NCBI GenBank assembly: GCA_964459465.1
Contig: CAYWLR010000010.1
Span: 1 to 64,000, forward strand
DNA: 64,000 nucleotides
Source of the DNA: CALAMC01 sp964459465
GTDB taxonomy: Bacteria; Zixibacteria; MSB-5A5; GN15; PGXB01
Reading direction: 5' to 3'
Shown: positions 32,360 through 42,056 of the stretch, piece by piece
Layout of the letters: every line of letters begins with the position of its first letter
Position numbering within the stretch: the stretch's first letter is position 1
Position numbers and translations under genes: made by a program
The notes under the pieces: model-generated
Databases searched by the model: none
What the model saw: the letters and a program-made list of their open reading frames with translations, nothing else
Told to the model about the DNA's origin: nothing

Positions 32360-34621
32360 ATGCGCTTCAAAATCACCGGCTTAACCGTCTTGATACTTTT
32401 TTTGTCGCTTGTCATGACTTCCGCGGCATCAAACCGGGATATTATGGAAATTATCGGCCCGGAACGGGATCTTAGCCCTTCGGAGTTTCATACCATACTC
32501 GGTCAGCTTAAGTCGTATCAGCTCGACCGGAGCCGGGCGGCGCGGCAGGTCGCCGCATCATCGGGTCAGTCCGATTTCGACCCGTATTCGATCGACGCCA
32601 TTTTTTATGACGTTTCCATCCGGGTCGATATTCCTTCGGAACTGATTTACGGCGACGTTAAAAATGTTTTCAGGTCCATGGTCGATGGTCTTGATGTGGT
32701 GGAAATTGACCTCGATCACGTGTTGACGGTCGATTCCGTGTATAATGCCTCGGGGACATTGAATTTCAGCCATGCCGATATGCGTCTTGCCGTCGAACTC
32801 GATCGTGCTTATGACAGCGGGGAAGAAATCTCTTTTAATGTTGTTTATCACGGCCATCCGGTTGAAGGCGGTTTTCAGGCCTTCGCGTTTTCGTATCGCA
32901 ACGACGGAACGGGGACGGTGCCGGTGGTATCATCGCTTTCGGAGCCGTATTTTGCCCGAACCTGGTGGCCCTGCAAGGACCGTCCCGATGACAAGGCCGA
33001 TTCCATGGATATTCATATTACCAATGATATTTCGTACTACTGTTCGTCGAATGGAACGCTTATCGGAATAACCGATAACGGCAACGGCACGGCGACTTAT
33101 AATTACCGTGTTCGCTATCCGATTGCGACCTATCTGTTTTCGATCGGTGTCAGCAATTATTCGGTGTGGAAGAATTATTATAAATATACGCCGACCGATT
33201 CGATGGAGATTGTACATCACGTATATCAAGATAAACTGGCGCAATCGCTGGTGAGCTATGATGTCACGCCGAGTGCCATCGCCATATTTTCCAATCTGTT
33301 CGGTCAGTATCCGTTCCTCAATGAAAAATACGGCCATACCAACTTCGAGTGGGGCGGCGGGATGGAGCACCAGACCAACACGTCCATGACCGGGACCTGG
33401 TTCGGCTTTTATGTGCCGACGATTGTGCATGAACTGGGGCATCAATGGTGGGGCGACATGATAACCTGCGAGTCATGGCACGACATCTGGCTTAATGAGG
33501 GTTTCGCGTCATACTGTGAGGCACTGTATTATGAGGTCATCAATGGTACGGCCGCCTATCACGATTATATGGCCGGCATGAATTACACCGGACCGCGGAC
33601 GATATACGTCTATGACACGACGAGCACGGGTGAAATATTCAATGTTGTCGTGTACGACAAAGGGGCCTGGCTGTTGCATATGTTGCGGCATGTCGTCGGG
33701 GATGATACCTTTTTCGATATTTTGCAGACGTATTACGGCAGTTCGGCGCAGTATGGTTCGGTCAACAGCGGATATTTTATCGACCTGTGCGAAAGTGTTT
33801 CGGGCATGGAGCTGACGCCGTTTTTCGAGGACTGGTTATATGGTCGCTACCGCCCCAATTACGTGTATGAAAAATTCATCGAGTACGACCCGGGGGCCGC
33901 GAAGTGGGTGACGTATTTGAGGTTGCGCCAGGCCCAGTCGAGCCTTCCTCTGGTATTCGATATGCCTATCGATTTTGTCGTTTCGTACGCCTCGGCCGAA
34001 ATAGATACGTTCGTCATTTATAACGACACGCGCGATACCATATATACGATTGAGACGGATGAACAGCCGGTATCCATCGCTCTTGATCCGGACAACTGGA
34101 TTCTAAAAAACGCGGCAGAAAACACGTGGAAGGTACATTTTATACCGACCCTGATTGATACCGGACAAGCCTATGAGCCGTATAGCCATGCATTTATCGC
34201 CAAAGGCGGCAGCGGGCAATTTAAGTTTACGATAGTAACGGGCAATCTTCCGACCGGGCTAACGCTGGATTCGCTGACGGGCATCATTTCCGGTTACCCC
34301 GAGCAGATGGGCGACGTTGTGTTCAGCGTCAAGGTGCAGGATTATTATAATGCGGCGACCAATGAGACGAAGGAATTTACGATTACGATTAATCCGCCGC
34401 CGTTCATGCCGGGGGATTTCAATCGGGACGGCAGTGTCAACCTGCTGGATATTCTGGGTTTGATATCGTTGATATATGAAAGCGGCCCGGAACCCGTTGA
34501 CCCTAATCTCGGAGATGTCGATCAATCCTGCGGACTCAATTTGATCGATATTTTGTACCTGATCGACTTTCTATATGGTGAGGGGCCGGAGCCGCTGATG
34601 GGCTGTGTTATACCGTGGTGA
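32360..34621 (+). CDS. Secreted M1-family metallopeptidase with Ig-like and dockerin-like domains
   Basis: The ATG at 32360 has GGAAAGG upstream and opens a signal peptide (MRFKITGLTVLILFLSLVMTSAA). The 753-residue protein has an M1 N-terminal beta domain, the exopeptidase-type motif GGGMEH, and the zinc site HELGH (357-361) with Glu380 in NEGFA, so HExxH-x18-E is intact. After the catalytic part comes an Ig-like domain (about 605-680, GNLPTGLTLDSLTGIISG) and a dockerin-like end (about 690-750) with DFNRDGSVNLLDILGL and DVDQSCGLNLIDILYL. It presumably trims peptides in the periplasm or at the surface. The dockerin type matches that of the preceding protein. Confidence 0.9.
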   Translation: MRFKITGLTVLILFLSLVMTSAASNRDIMEIIGPERDLSPSEFHTILGQLKSYQLDRSRAARQVAASSGQSDFDPYSIDAIFYDVSIRVDIPSELIYGDVKNVFRSMVDGLDVVEIDLDHVLTVDSVYNASGTLNFSHADMRLAVELDRAYDSGEEISFNVVYHGHPVEGGFQAFAFSYRNDGTGTVPVVSSLSEPYFARTWWPCKDRPDDKADSMDIHITNDISYYCSSNGTLIGITDNGNGTATYNYRVRYPIATYLFSIGVSNYSVWKNYYKYTPTDSMEIVHHVYQDKLAQSLVSYDVTPSAIAIFSNLFGQYPFLNEKYGHTNFEWGGGMEHQTNTSMTGTWFGFYVPTIVHELGHQWWGDMITCESWHDIWLNEGFASYCEALYYEVINGTAAYHDYMAGMNYTGPRTIYVYDTTSTGEIFNVVVYDKGAWLLHMLRHVVGDDTFFDILQTYYGSSAQYGSVNSGYFIDLCESVSGMELTPFFEDWLYGRYRPNYVYEKFIEYDPGAAKWVTYLRLRQAQSSLPLVFDMPIDFVVSYASAEIDTFVIYNDTRDTIYTIETDEQPVSIALDPDNWILKNAAENTWKVHFIPTLIDTGQAYEPYSHAFIAKGGSGQFKFTIVTGNLPTGLTLDSLTGIISGYPEQMGDVVFSVKVQDYYNAATNETKEFTITINPPPFMPGDFNRDGSVNLLDILGLISLIYESGPEPVDPNLGDVDQSCGLNLIDILYLIDFLYGEGPEPLMGCVIPW

Positions 34622-34643
34622 TGGGAAATGCCATAACTCTTTT

Positions 34644-34673
34644 AAACCCCGACCTTCCGGTCGGGGTTTTTTT
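34644..34673 (+). terminator. Terminator after the M1 peptidase gene
   Basis: AAACCCCGACC pairs perfectly with GGTCGGGGTTT around TTCC, followed by T residues. Confidence 0.9.
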
Positions 34674-34813
34674 ATGGATGGTTCAGGGACAGGCGGTCGT
34701 ATAAACTATTTGACCGAGACCGTAATTTGCGTGATATTGTGAAGGAAAAAAGAGAAGGGGTGGTCAAATTACCTGCCGGGTTGATAGGGAAGCATAAGAA
34801 GCATAAAAAGAAT

Positions 34814-36112
34814 ATGGCATCGGGCACATATAAAATTATCACCTTCGGGTGTCAGATGAATCTGGCCGATTCGGGGGTTCTGGCGGCCCTTCTTGATGCG
34901 CGGGGCTATCGGCCGGTCGAGTCGGAGGCGGAGGCCGACCTTTTGATACTGAATACGTGTTCGGTGCGGGAGCGGGCAGAGGAAAGGGTTTTCGGCAGGC
35001 TCTCTGAATTGAGCGTTTTCAAGCGTCAAAATGGGGTGAAGCTGGCGGTGGTCGGATGCATGGCCCAGCGATTGGGGCAGAGGATACTCGAGCGGGCACC
35101 CTATGTCGATTTTGTGCTGGGCACGGATCGGCTGTATGATTTGCCCGACCATCTGGAGAAAACGGCTCCTTGGCCTCGAATCGCAGTCGATATCGGCTAT
35201 GATGATGTGGGCGATATTATGCCCCACCGCGATACACCATACAGCGCCTTCGTGACTATATCACGCGGGTGCGATAATTTCTGCACCTATTGTATCGTTC
35301 CCTATGTGCGGGGGCGGGAACGCTCGAATCCGTTGCCGCAGATAGCGGGTCAAATCCGGCGGCTGGTTGACGACGGTGTCATGGAGGTAACGCTGCTGGG
35401 TCAGAATGTCAATTCGTATTATGACAACGGCCAAGATTTTTCCGACCTGCTTTGTTATGTGGCCAGAGAAACCGATATTCAGCGGCTGCGCTTTATGACT
35501 TCGCACCCCAAGGATTTATCGGATAAGCTTATCGAGGCCATGGCGACCGAACCCAAAGTTATGGGTCATTTGCATCTGCCGCTTCAGTCCGGTTCGAGTC
35601 GGATACTCGAAAAGATGGGTCGCGTTTATTCGTTCGAGCAATATTACCGCTTGGTGGAAAGACTGCGGCAGGTTGTTCCGGATATATCTCTTACGACGGA
35701 TCTGATTGTCGGTTTTCCCGGCGAGAAGGCGGCCGACTATGAAATGACGCTGGATGCCGTCCGGTCGATAAAATTCGATTCGGCCTTTATGTTTCGATAC
35801 TCGGTTCGAGAGGGAACGGCCGCCGCCGGGTTCGACGATGATGTCCCCGAGGCGGAGAAAATTAGTCGCCTGACGGAATTGATAAAGCTTCAGAAAGCGG
35901 TTTCACTGGAAAGGAATCAGGCCGAAATCGGGCGGGTGCGGTCGGTGCTCGTGGACGGTTTTTCGCGGCGCAGTCGGGACTATTTAAAAGGCAAGACCGA
36001 AGGAAATAAAACGTTGCTTTTTAAGGCCGGGTCGGAGTACATTGGTCGTATTGAAAAAGTCAGGATTACTGCCGCCGATAGCTGGACTCTTCACGGGGAG
36101 CTGGTTAGGTAA
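34814..36112 (+). CDS. miaB: tRNA-2-methylthio-N6-dimethylallyladenosine synthase MiaB
   Basis: The 432-residue product begins with the MiaB N-terminal domain (TYKIITFGCQMNLADSG; the first cluster cysteines are at CQMN, NTCSVRERAEER and VVGCMAQR). The radical-SAM motif CDNFCTYC lies at about 152-159. A TRAM-like C-terminal domain follows (VLVDGFSRRSRDYLKGKTEGN). It methylthiolates i6A37 in tRNAs reading codons that start with U. The start is uncertain: ATG 34814 gives the usual length but has only a weak ribosome site; in-frame TTG 34727 or GTG 34739 would add a basic, non-conserved stretch. It is followed after three bases by the pseudo-kinase gene. Confidence 0.93.
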   Translation: MASGTYKIITFGCQMNLADSGVLAALLDARGYRPVESEAEADLLILNTCSVRERAEERVFGRLSELSVFKRQNGVKLAVVGCMAQRLGQRILERAPYVDFVLGTDRLYDLPDHLEKTAPWPRIAVDIGYDDVGDIMPHRDTPYSAFVTISRGCDNFCTYCIVPYVRGRERSNPLPQIAGQIRRLVDDGVMEVTLLGQNVNSYYDNGQDFSDLLCYVARETDIQRLRFMTSHPKDLSDKLIEAMATEPKVMGHLHLPLQSGSSRILEKMGRVYSFEQYYRLVERLRQVVPDISLTTDLIVGFPGEKAADYEMTLDAVRSIKFDSAFMFRYSVREGTAAAGFDDDVPEAEKISRLTELIKLQKAVSLERNQAEIGRVRSVLVDGFSRRSRDYLKGKTEGNKTLLFKAGSEYIGRIEKVRITAADSWTLHGELVR

Positions 36113-36115
36113 CGT

Positions 36116-39031
36116 ATGCTGAATCAAACGCTGGCCATCATATATCTGTTGTGCGCCGTCGGGCTGTCGGTTTTTCTGCTGTACCGTCTGAACGTCGCCG
36201 GGGCGAGGGAAGCCGGGGGGCGCGGCCTGCTTTACTCCGGGTTGATTCTTATTGTCGTTTCGGCGGTGATTCATCTGGTGCGGACGATGCCGGGTTACCC
36301 GGCATGGTTTGTCGAAGGGGCCTATCCGGGGATACAGGCCACACAGGCGATAATATTCATCGCCGGGCTTATTCTGGCCGTCATCGGGCTGGTTTTCTTT
36401 TACAATTACTGGAGTGAGCGGGATGTCGAGGTTGCCAATCATCTGGAAAAGTTGAAACTTTTGGATACCCTCCAGCAGGAAAGCCATTACCCATATCCCA
36501 TGATGGAACTGCTCGACCGAATCTTGAAAGGGCTTTTAAACGGCCTTGGGGAACAGGCCGGGGCAATATTTTTGTACAATCAGAAGAAGCGGACGTTTAT
36601 TCTGGCCACGTCGGCGGGGCTTAAGAAAGAAGAGATCGCGCTTCTGGAGTATTATCCGTACGGTCATAATATAGTCAGTCAGGCCATAGAGGACGAAAAG
36701 CCAATGATCACGTCGGATTTTCGTTCGCTGGGAGGAAAAGCCCAGTTGGCGGCGTCGAGTTTCCGCTCGATACTGGTGGTGCCACTCAAGTCGGGCCGGT
36801 CGGCACAGGGCGCGATGCTGTTTTTCTCGACGGAAGAGAAGCGTTATGGCCGCGAGTATATTGCGACGATTTTGCCCATAGCCGAGTGGCTGGTGGAAAA
36901 AATCGAAGTGTCGCGGCTTTCCCAGGAGCTTAAAAAAACGCAGAATGAGATCGAAGCCAAGGGTCGTATCTGGGAAGAGACCAGCCGCCGCCTGAATTCG
37001 CTTTTGGCTACTCATGAGGAGAAGCTGACGGTGGATACGTTTGCGCGTCGTTGTCTGGGGATGGCCGGGGCCGATGAGGTCTGGTTATTGGGCATGGCCG
37101 ACGGCAAACTCGCCATATACGGTGGAACCGGCAACAAGCCGGATTTTTCGGAAAATTTCAAGACGGCCCTTATCAATGCCATCGGTAACGGCCGAGCCGT
37201 GATTTTAAATCAGGAAGGAACCGACGAGAGCGGGCAGAGTTTCATAGCGCGGGCCTCGATATTCATGCCCATCAATAAATCCCGTAATGCCATTTTGCTG
37301 CGCAACAACAGCGGGCCGATCCGCCTGACCGAAGAGGAATTGCACGTTCTGGAAACGGTGGCGGCGGTCGCTGGTATTGTATTGGGGCGGGAGACTGCTC
37401 TCGGTCTTGGGAATTCGCGCAGCCGCGGGTTTGAGATTATATCGCGGGTTCTGCGCATGACCTTTTCCATAACGACCCCGGAAAAATCGATTGTCGAACT
37501 GGCGCGGCTTATTGAAAGTCTTCTGCCCGATGAAAGTCTCCAGCTCTTATTCGAGCGACGGGCCGACCGACTGGGGGTAGCCCGGGCCAATGTTGAAAGC
37601 GAGGCGGTCGGCGAAATATCTTTGGCGCTGGGCGAGGGGTCAACCGGCCGGGCGGCGGTATTAAGACGTATCGAAACGGCCTTCGGTACCGATAAGGCTG
37701 GACGGGAGCTATTGGAATTCGATGACGAAAGCCGGGGTTTGCTAAAGCTGCTTATCGGTGATCGTGGCGCCCCGGTATTCATGGCCGATTACCCCGTCAT
37801 AATAGGTGACATTGCGGCGTATGTGCTTTCGGTCTATGTTTTCGGAGGGTCATCGGCATCCCATGCCGAGTTGCATCGGCTGATATCGGTCATTATCGGT
37901 CTGGCCAATCTGAAGCTGGACATATCGTCGGCGGGGCGCGTTCTTCAGAAGACTCTTCCGGAGATGGCGGTCGGGACTTTGAGCGCGGGTGTCATCAACG
38001 AATTGAATAATGATCTGCTGGCCATATCGGGTCATTGTCAGTTGGCCCTGCGGGAGCCGAATCTAGATGGTGCCCTGGGGCAGGCGCTGTCGAAGATTGA
38101 ACAAACTTCACAGGATATGGCCGAACGGCTGAAAAACTTATCCCAGCATACGGTCCTCGATCGGGCGGTCACCCTCAAGGCGCTGGACATCAACGCCGAA
38201 ATCAGGCGGTTGCTGGATAAAACGATCATTTCCGGCGACCTCTATATGATTGACAGTCGTCCGTACGAAGTGAGTTTTCTGCCCGGTGATATTCCCGGTC
38301 TGGCGGCGGACGTGGACGTTTTCGGCGAGTTTATCCGCGGCGGGCTCAAAGCCTTTGCGCACGGGGTGGGCGGCGATGAAGTCATCACCATAAGTACGTA
38401 TAAAAGTATCGGGCATATCTATATCGATATATCCAAGCACCGCAAGAATTTTCCGCCGGTGGAGGCGGTATCCGGATTCGGGCGTTATAAATCATGGGAG
38501 GCGGCGGGGGAATCGCTTCCGGACCCAAGTCTGAAAAAATTCCTGTCATTGCAAAACGGGGCCTTCGCCTTTGACCGGTTTTCCGAAACGCCCTCGTATT
38601 TTTCGTTTCGTTTTCCGTCCGCACCGGGTGCAGAGGTATCGGCCGCGAGAAGAAGGGGGCGGGCGGGATTGACCATACTGGCCATCGATGATCAGGCCAT
38701 AATTCTAGATCTTTTGGCGGCAATGTGTCAGTCGCTGGGTCATGAAATCGTGGTTTCCCGCGACAGCGAGGATGGCCTGCATTTACTCAAGAAGCACCAT
38801 CCGGATGTAGTTATAATCGATATGGCCATGCCCGGAATGTCGGGTCTGGAATTGGCCGCCCGGCTGAAAGCAGTTTCGGGGGATACCCCGATCATAATGA
38901 TCACCGGATGGGGGGTTCAAATTGAATCGGAGCGCCTGGCCCGCGCCGGGGTCGACCATATATTGCATAAGCCGTTCCGTCTGGAACAGCTGTCGGAAAT
39001 TATCAATAATCTGCCAATCTCGCGTTTATAA
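36116..39031 (+). CDS. Membrane GAF protein with degenerate kinase core and receiver domain
   Basis: The 971-residue protein has three N-terminal membrane segments (within 5-110), then GAF-like domains at about 130-270 and 295-430 and a third region to about 610. A dimerisation helix follows at about 625-680: GVINELNNDLLAISGHCQL. It matches the H-box of histidine kinases (AHEINNPL) except that the phospho-His is Asn. The ATPase part (about 700-845) lacks recognisable N, G1 and G2 boxes. The C-terminal receiver (about 855-970) is complete: IDD, phospho-Asp in VIIDMAMPG, Thr in MITGW and Lys in LHKPF. So it is likely a non-catalytic scaffold or a target of another kinase. It begins three bases after miaB. 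Confidence 0.8.
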   Translation: MLNQTLAIIYLLCAVGLSVFLLYRLNVAGAREAGGRGLLYSGLILIVVSAVIHLVRTMPGYPAWFVEGAYPGIQATQAIIFIAGLILAVIGLVFFYNYWSERDVEVANHLEKLKLLDTLQQESHYPYPMMELLDRILKGLLNGLGEQAGAIFLYNQKKRTFILATSAGLKKEEIALLEYYPYGHNIVSQAIEDEKPMITSDFRSLGGKAQLAASSFRSILVVPLKSGRSAQGAMLFFSTEEKRYGREYIATILPIAEWLVEKIEVSRLSQELKKTQNEIEAKGRIWEETSRRLNSLLATHEEKLTVDTFARRCLGMAGADEVWLLGMADGKLAIYGGTGNKPDFSENFKTALINAIGNGRAVILNQEGTDESGQSFIARASIFMPINKSRNAILLRNNSGPIRLTEEELHVLETVAAVAGIVLGRETALGLGNSRSRGFEIISRVLRMTFSITTPEKSIVELARLIESLLPDESLQLLFERRADRLGVARANVESEAVGEISLALGEGSTGRAAVLRRIETAFGTDKAGRELLEFDDESRGLLKLLIGDRGAPVFMADYPVIIGDIAAYVLSVYVFGGSSASHAELHRLISVIIGLANLKLDISSAGRVLQKTLPEMAVGTLSAGVINELNNDLLAISGHCQLALREPNLDGALGQALSKIEQTSQDMAERLKNLSQHTVLDRAVTLKALDINAEIRRLLDKTIISGDLYMIDSRPYEVSFLPGDIPGLAADVDVFGEFIRGGLKAFAHGVGGDEVITISTYKSIGHIYIDISKHRKNFPPVEAVSGFGRYKSWEAAGESLPDPSLKKFLSLQNGAFAFDRFSETPSYFSFRFPSAPGAEVSAARRRGRAGLTILAIDDQAIILDLLAAMCQSLGHEIVVSRDSEDGLHLLKKHHPDVVIIDMAMPGMSGLELAARLKAVSGDTPIIMITGWGVQIESERLARAGVDHILHKPFRLEQLSEIINNLPISRL

Positions 39032-39081
39032 GCTATTTTTTCATTCAGTTGGGGGCATTTTCGGTCGATAATTTTATTGAT

Positions 39082-40383
39082 ATGAATAGTACGCTGCTTA
39101 ATTCCAGTCCGGACGTGCGTTCCGAGATTGCCAATAACAGTGATTTGCTGGCGCTTCCCGAGTCGGTCATTCAGGTCCTGGAATCGGTCGGCAAAGACGA
39201 TATCAGTTTTGTGCGTCTGGCGGATATAATCAGCCGTGACCCGGCCCTGACCGGTCGTCTGCTAAAAATAGCCAATTCGCCTTTTTACGGTCTTAGTCAC
39301 CGGGTTAATTCCATCAATCAGGCGGTGATGATTCTGGGGATAACCACGGTTAAATGTCTGACGCTGTCGGCGGCCATATTCGGTCGCCGGGGATTCCCTG
39401 ACAAATGTAATCTGGATATAAATTCTTTGTATGGCAGTTTTATTTCGGTGGCCATGACCTGTCGGAAAGTGGCCGTGGCCTGCCGGATCGATGCCCCGGA
39501 AGACGCTTTTGCCGCGGGGCTTTTGCTTGATATCGGCCTGCTATATTTTATCAATCAATATCCGGAAAAATATAACCGGGTATTGCAGGATGCTCGGATG
39601 ACCGGACGTTTGATTGAACAGGAAATGAAGCATTTCGGGATTTCTCACCCGGAAGCGGGCGGGTTGCTTGCCTCCAAATGGGGCCTGCCGAAAAATATAG
39701 TCGAGGCTATTTCGCATCATCATGAGGACAGTCGGCAAGATAACAATAAACTGGGGGCTATTGTTCGCCTGGCGGTGGTTCTGAACCGCAATGTCCTTCT
39801 TGAAGACGACGTCGCCATGGAAGAGAAGATCAATCTTTTGACGTCAATTGCAAAGCGGTTGGGCTTATCGACGGAGCAATTGACGGAAATTGCGGCGGCG
39901 ACGATAAGAGATGCAATGGCATTTGCCCATTCCATTGACGTTGAAATTGAAGATTATGAAACCATTTTAACACGGGCCAATAAAGAAATATTCAATACTT
40001 ATTTATCCCTTCAAACATTATTCCGGGAGCGGCAGGAGCTAAACGACCGTATTTTGAAGGAAGAACGGTCCAAGGGGATTTTAGAAGCCAAACGCATCGC
40101 GACTTCGACTTTGTCTCATTACATCAACAACGCGGCCATGGAGATTTCCGGACATTCGCAGTTAATTCGCATGGCGACCGGCAAAAAAAGCGGGGAAGAG
40201 CTTAAAGGTTTGCTACCGCGCGAGCTGGATATCATCGACCAGGCAGTCAAGAAAGTCGTGGCCGTTCTTCAAGAAATCACCGAGCTGAATATGCTTGACG
40301 AGATGGAATTTTTCGAAAAGTCGAAAATTTTGAATATTGACAAAAAAATCAAAGAACGAATCGCCGCCTTAAGCCGTTACTGA
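39082..40383 (+). CDS. HDOD-domain signalling protein with isolated H-box helix
   Basis: The 433-residue product has an HDOD domain at about 25-230 (LPESVIQVLESVGKDDISF, ISRDPALTGRLLKIANSPFYG, GLLLDIG, SHPEAGGLLASKWGLP). After helical linkers (about 240-330) comes a segment TSTLSHYINNAAMEISGHSQL at about 345-365 that reads like a histidine-kinase H-box with its His kept, followed by a second long helix but no ATPase domain. ATG 39082 is used; a TTG at 39049 would add 11 residues. The same ISGHxQL phrase is found in the degenerate kinase encoded just upstream. HDOD proteins are usually signalling scaffolds. Confidence 0.8.
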   Translation: MNSTLLNSSPDVRSEIANNSDLLALPESVIQVLESVGKDDISFVRLADIISRDPALTGRLLKIANSPFYGLSHRVNSINQAVMILGITTVKCLTLSAAIFGRRGFPDKCNLDINSLYGSFISVAMTCRKVAVACRIDAPEDAFAAGLLLDIGLLYFINQYPEKYNRVLQDARMTGRLIEQEMKHFGISHPEAGGLLASKWGLPKNIVEAISHHHEDSRQDNNKLGAIVRLAVVLNRNVLLEDDVAMEEKINLLTSIAKRLGLSTEQLTEIAAATIRDAMAFAHSIDVEIEDYETILTRANKEIFNTYLSLQTLFRERQELNDRILKEERSKGILEAKRIATSTLSHYINNAAMEISGHSQLIRMATGKKSGEELKGLLPRELDIIDQAVKKVVAVLQEITELNMLDEMEFFEKSKILNIDKKIKERIAALSRY

Positions 40384-40429
40384 CGGCGGTCTCGATTTAT
40401 TTGTCTTCTTACAGCTTTTCCGAATTGAC

Positions 40430-40458
40430 TTGTCTTGAAACATCGGCATACTTATTAT
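40430..40458 (+). promoter_or_regulatory. Promoter of pepA
   Basis: TTGTCT (40430-40435), a 17-base spacer and TATTAT (40453-40458), 45 bases before the ATG at 40504. Confidence 0.45.
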
Positions 40459-40503
40459 TATAAGTCAATTTAGTTGGAGATGATTTATATATCGGGAGCG
40501 AAT

Positions 40504-42012
40504 ATGCGCTGCACAACCATAATTGGGGCGATCGATGACTGCCGGGCGGACAGCCTGGTTCTTTTTTGTACTCAAGGCAATTATGACCACAATGCCGCCG
40601 TCAAACGCTGGGACAAAAAGCTCGGAGGTTGTATCAAAGGATTGTATGACTCGGGCGAGTTCGGGGGGAAACTAAATGAAACGGCGGTGATTTACGGGCC
40701 GGCAGGCGGGGTTGTCAGGAGATTGATTCTGGCCGGACTGGGGGAGACGAAAAGTGTTTTCCACGACAGCTATCGCCAGGCGGCCGGATCGGTCGTTAAA
40801 CTTACGGGGGCCAAGAAATCCAAAAATCTGGCCGTCTGTCTGGAAAATTCCAAACAGGCCGATTTCGCAGGAGCCATTGTCGAAGGCATCATGCTTGGCG
40901 GATTTGTCATCAGCGATTATAAGACCGGCGAAATTGATTATTCATTTCCTGACGAGATAATATTTTTCTGCGCCGACAAGACGATGGCCCGGAAGGCGTC
41001 ACTTCTGGTCGAGCAGGCGAAAATTATCTCCGAACAGGCGATATTCACTCGTCGCCTGGCTTCGACCCCGGCCAACGACTTAACTCCTCGCAAGTTTGTC
41101 GAGGTTGTTCAAAAAGAGGCCAAGAAGTATATGGTCGTTTGCCGGGCTCTGGATGAAAAACAGATCGTGAAAGAGAAAATGGATGCCTTTTATTCCGTGG
41201 CTCGCGGCTCGGCCGAACCACCGCGTTTTCTGATTCTGGAGTACGGCGGAGCCGCCAAGAGCAATCGGCCGATCGTTTTGCTGGGCAAGGGCATCACTTT
41301 TGATTCGGGCGGAATCTCGCTCAAGCCGGCGCTGGATATGCACCAGATGAAATCGGATATGTCCGGAGGTGCGGCGGTGGCGGGAGCGGTTCTGGCCGCG
41401 GCGCGGCTCGGCATCAAGCAGAATGTGGTGGGTTTGATTCCTCTGGCCGAAAATCTTCCATCGGGCACGGCCACCCGACCGGGTGACATAGTCAAATCGC
41501 GCAAAGGCAAGACGATCGAGATTATCAATACCGATGCCGAGGGCCGCCTGATTCTGGCCGACGGGCTTGATTATGCCAATGAATTCAAGCCGCAGGCAGT
41601 AATCAATATATGTACCCTCACGGGCGGTGCCACCTATGTTATCGGTTATGGCGGCGCACTTCTGATGGGCAATAATGACAAGCTAAAAGCGCAGGTTAAG
41701 GCGGCATCGGATGCTACCGCCGAGAGGACATGGGAGTTGCCGTTGTGGGAAGAGTATGGGAATTGGATGAAATCGGACATCGCCGATTTGAAAAATTCCG
41801 GGGGCAAACATGGCACTTCGATAACGGCGGCGGCCTTTTTGCAGGAATTTATCGGTGACTGGCCCTGGGCGCACCTGGATATAGCGTCGGTCGATTATAT
41901 GCCGTCGCTGGAGCCGGGTAAATTCGCGCGGCCGTATATTCCGGGCAAAAGCTATACCGGGTTTGGCATGCGATTATTGGTGGAAGTACTGGCGAATTGG
42001 AAAAAGATTTGA
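40504..42012 (+). CDS. pepA: Leucyl aminopeptidase (M17)
   Basis: The 502-residue protein has an N-terminal macro-like domain (about 1-160) and an M17 catalytic domain. The metal and active-site pattern is complete: LLGKGITFDSGGISLKP (Lys and Asp ligands) and the family signature NTDAEGRLILADGL. It releases N-terminal residues from peptides in the cytosol using two metal ions. ATG 40504 has GGGAG five bases upstream; a frame from 40474 is open but not favoured. It ends at a bidirectional terminator shared with the convergent propeller gene. Confidence 0.93.
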   Translation: MRCTTIIGAIDDCRADSLVLFCTQGNYDHNAAVKRWDKKLGGCIKGLYDSGEFGGKLNETAVIYGPAGGVVRRLILAGLGETKSVFHDSYRQAAGSVVKLTGAKKSKNLAVCLENSKQADFAGAIVEGIMLGGFVISDYKTGEIDYSFPDEIIFFCADKTMARKASLLVEQAKIISEQAIFTRRLASTPANDLTPRKFVEVVQKEAKKYMVVCRALDEKQIVKEKMDAFYSVARGSAEPPRFLILEYGGAAKSNRPIVLLGKGITFDSGGISLKPALDMHQMKSDMSGGAAVAGAVLAAARLGIKQNVVGLIPLAENLPSGTATRPGDIVKSRKGKTIEIINTDAEGRLILADGLDYANEFKPQAVINICTLTGGATYVIGYGGALLMGNNDKLKAQVKAASDATAERTWELPLWEEYGNWMKSDIADLKNSGGKHGTSITAAAFLQEFIGDWPWAHLDIASVDYMPSLEPGKFARPYIPGKSYTGFGMRLLVEVLANWKKI

Positions 42013-42024
42013 AGATGTAATAAA

Positions 42025-42051
42025 AAAAGCCCCGATTCAGTCGGGGCTTTT
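42025..42051. terminator. Bidirectional terminator between pepA and the propeller gene
   Basis: AAAAGCCCCGA pairs perfectly with TCGGGGCTTTT around TTCAG, with A-run and T-run on either side, so it can stop both converging genes. Confidence 0.9.
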
Positions 42052-42056
42052 GGTCT

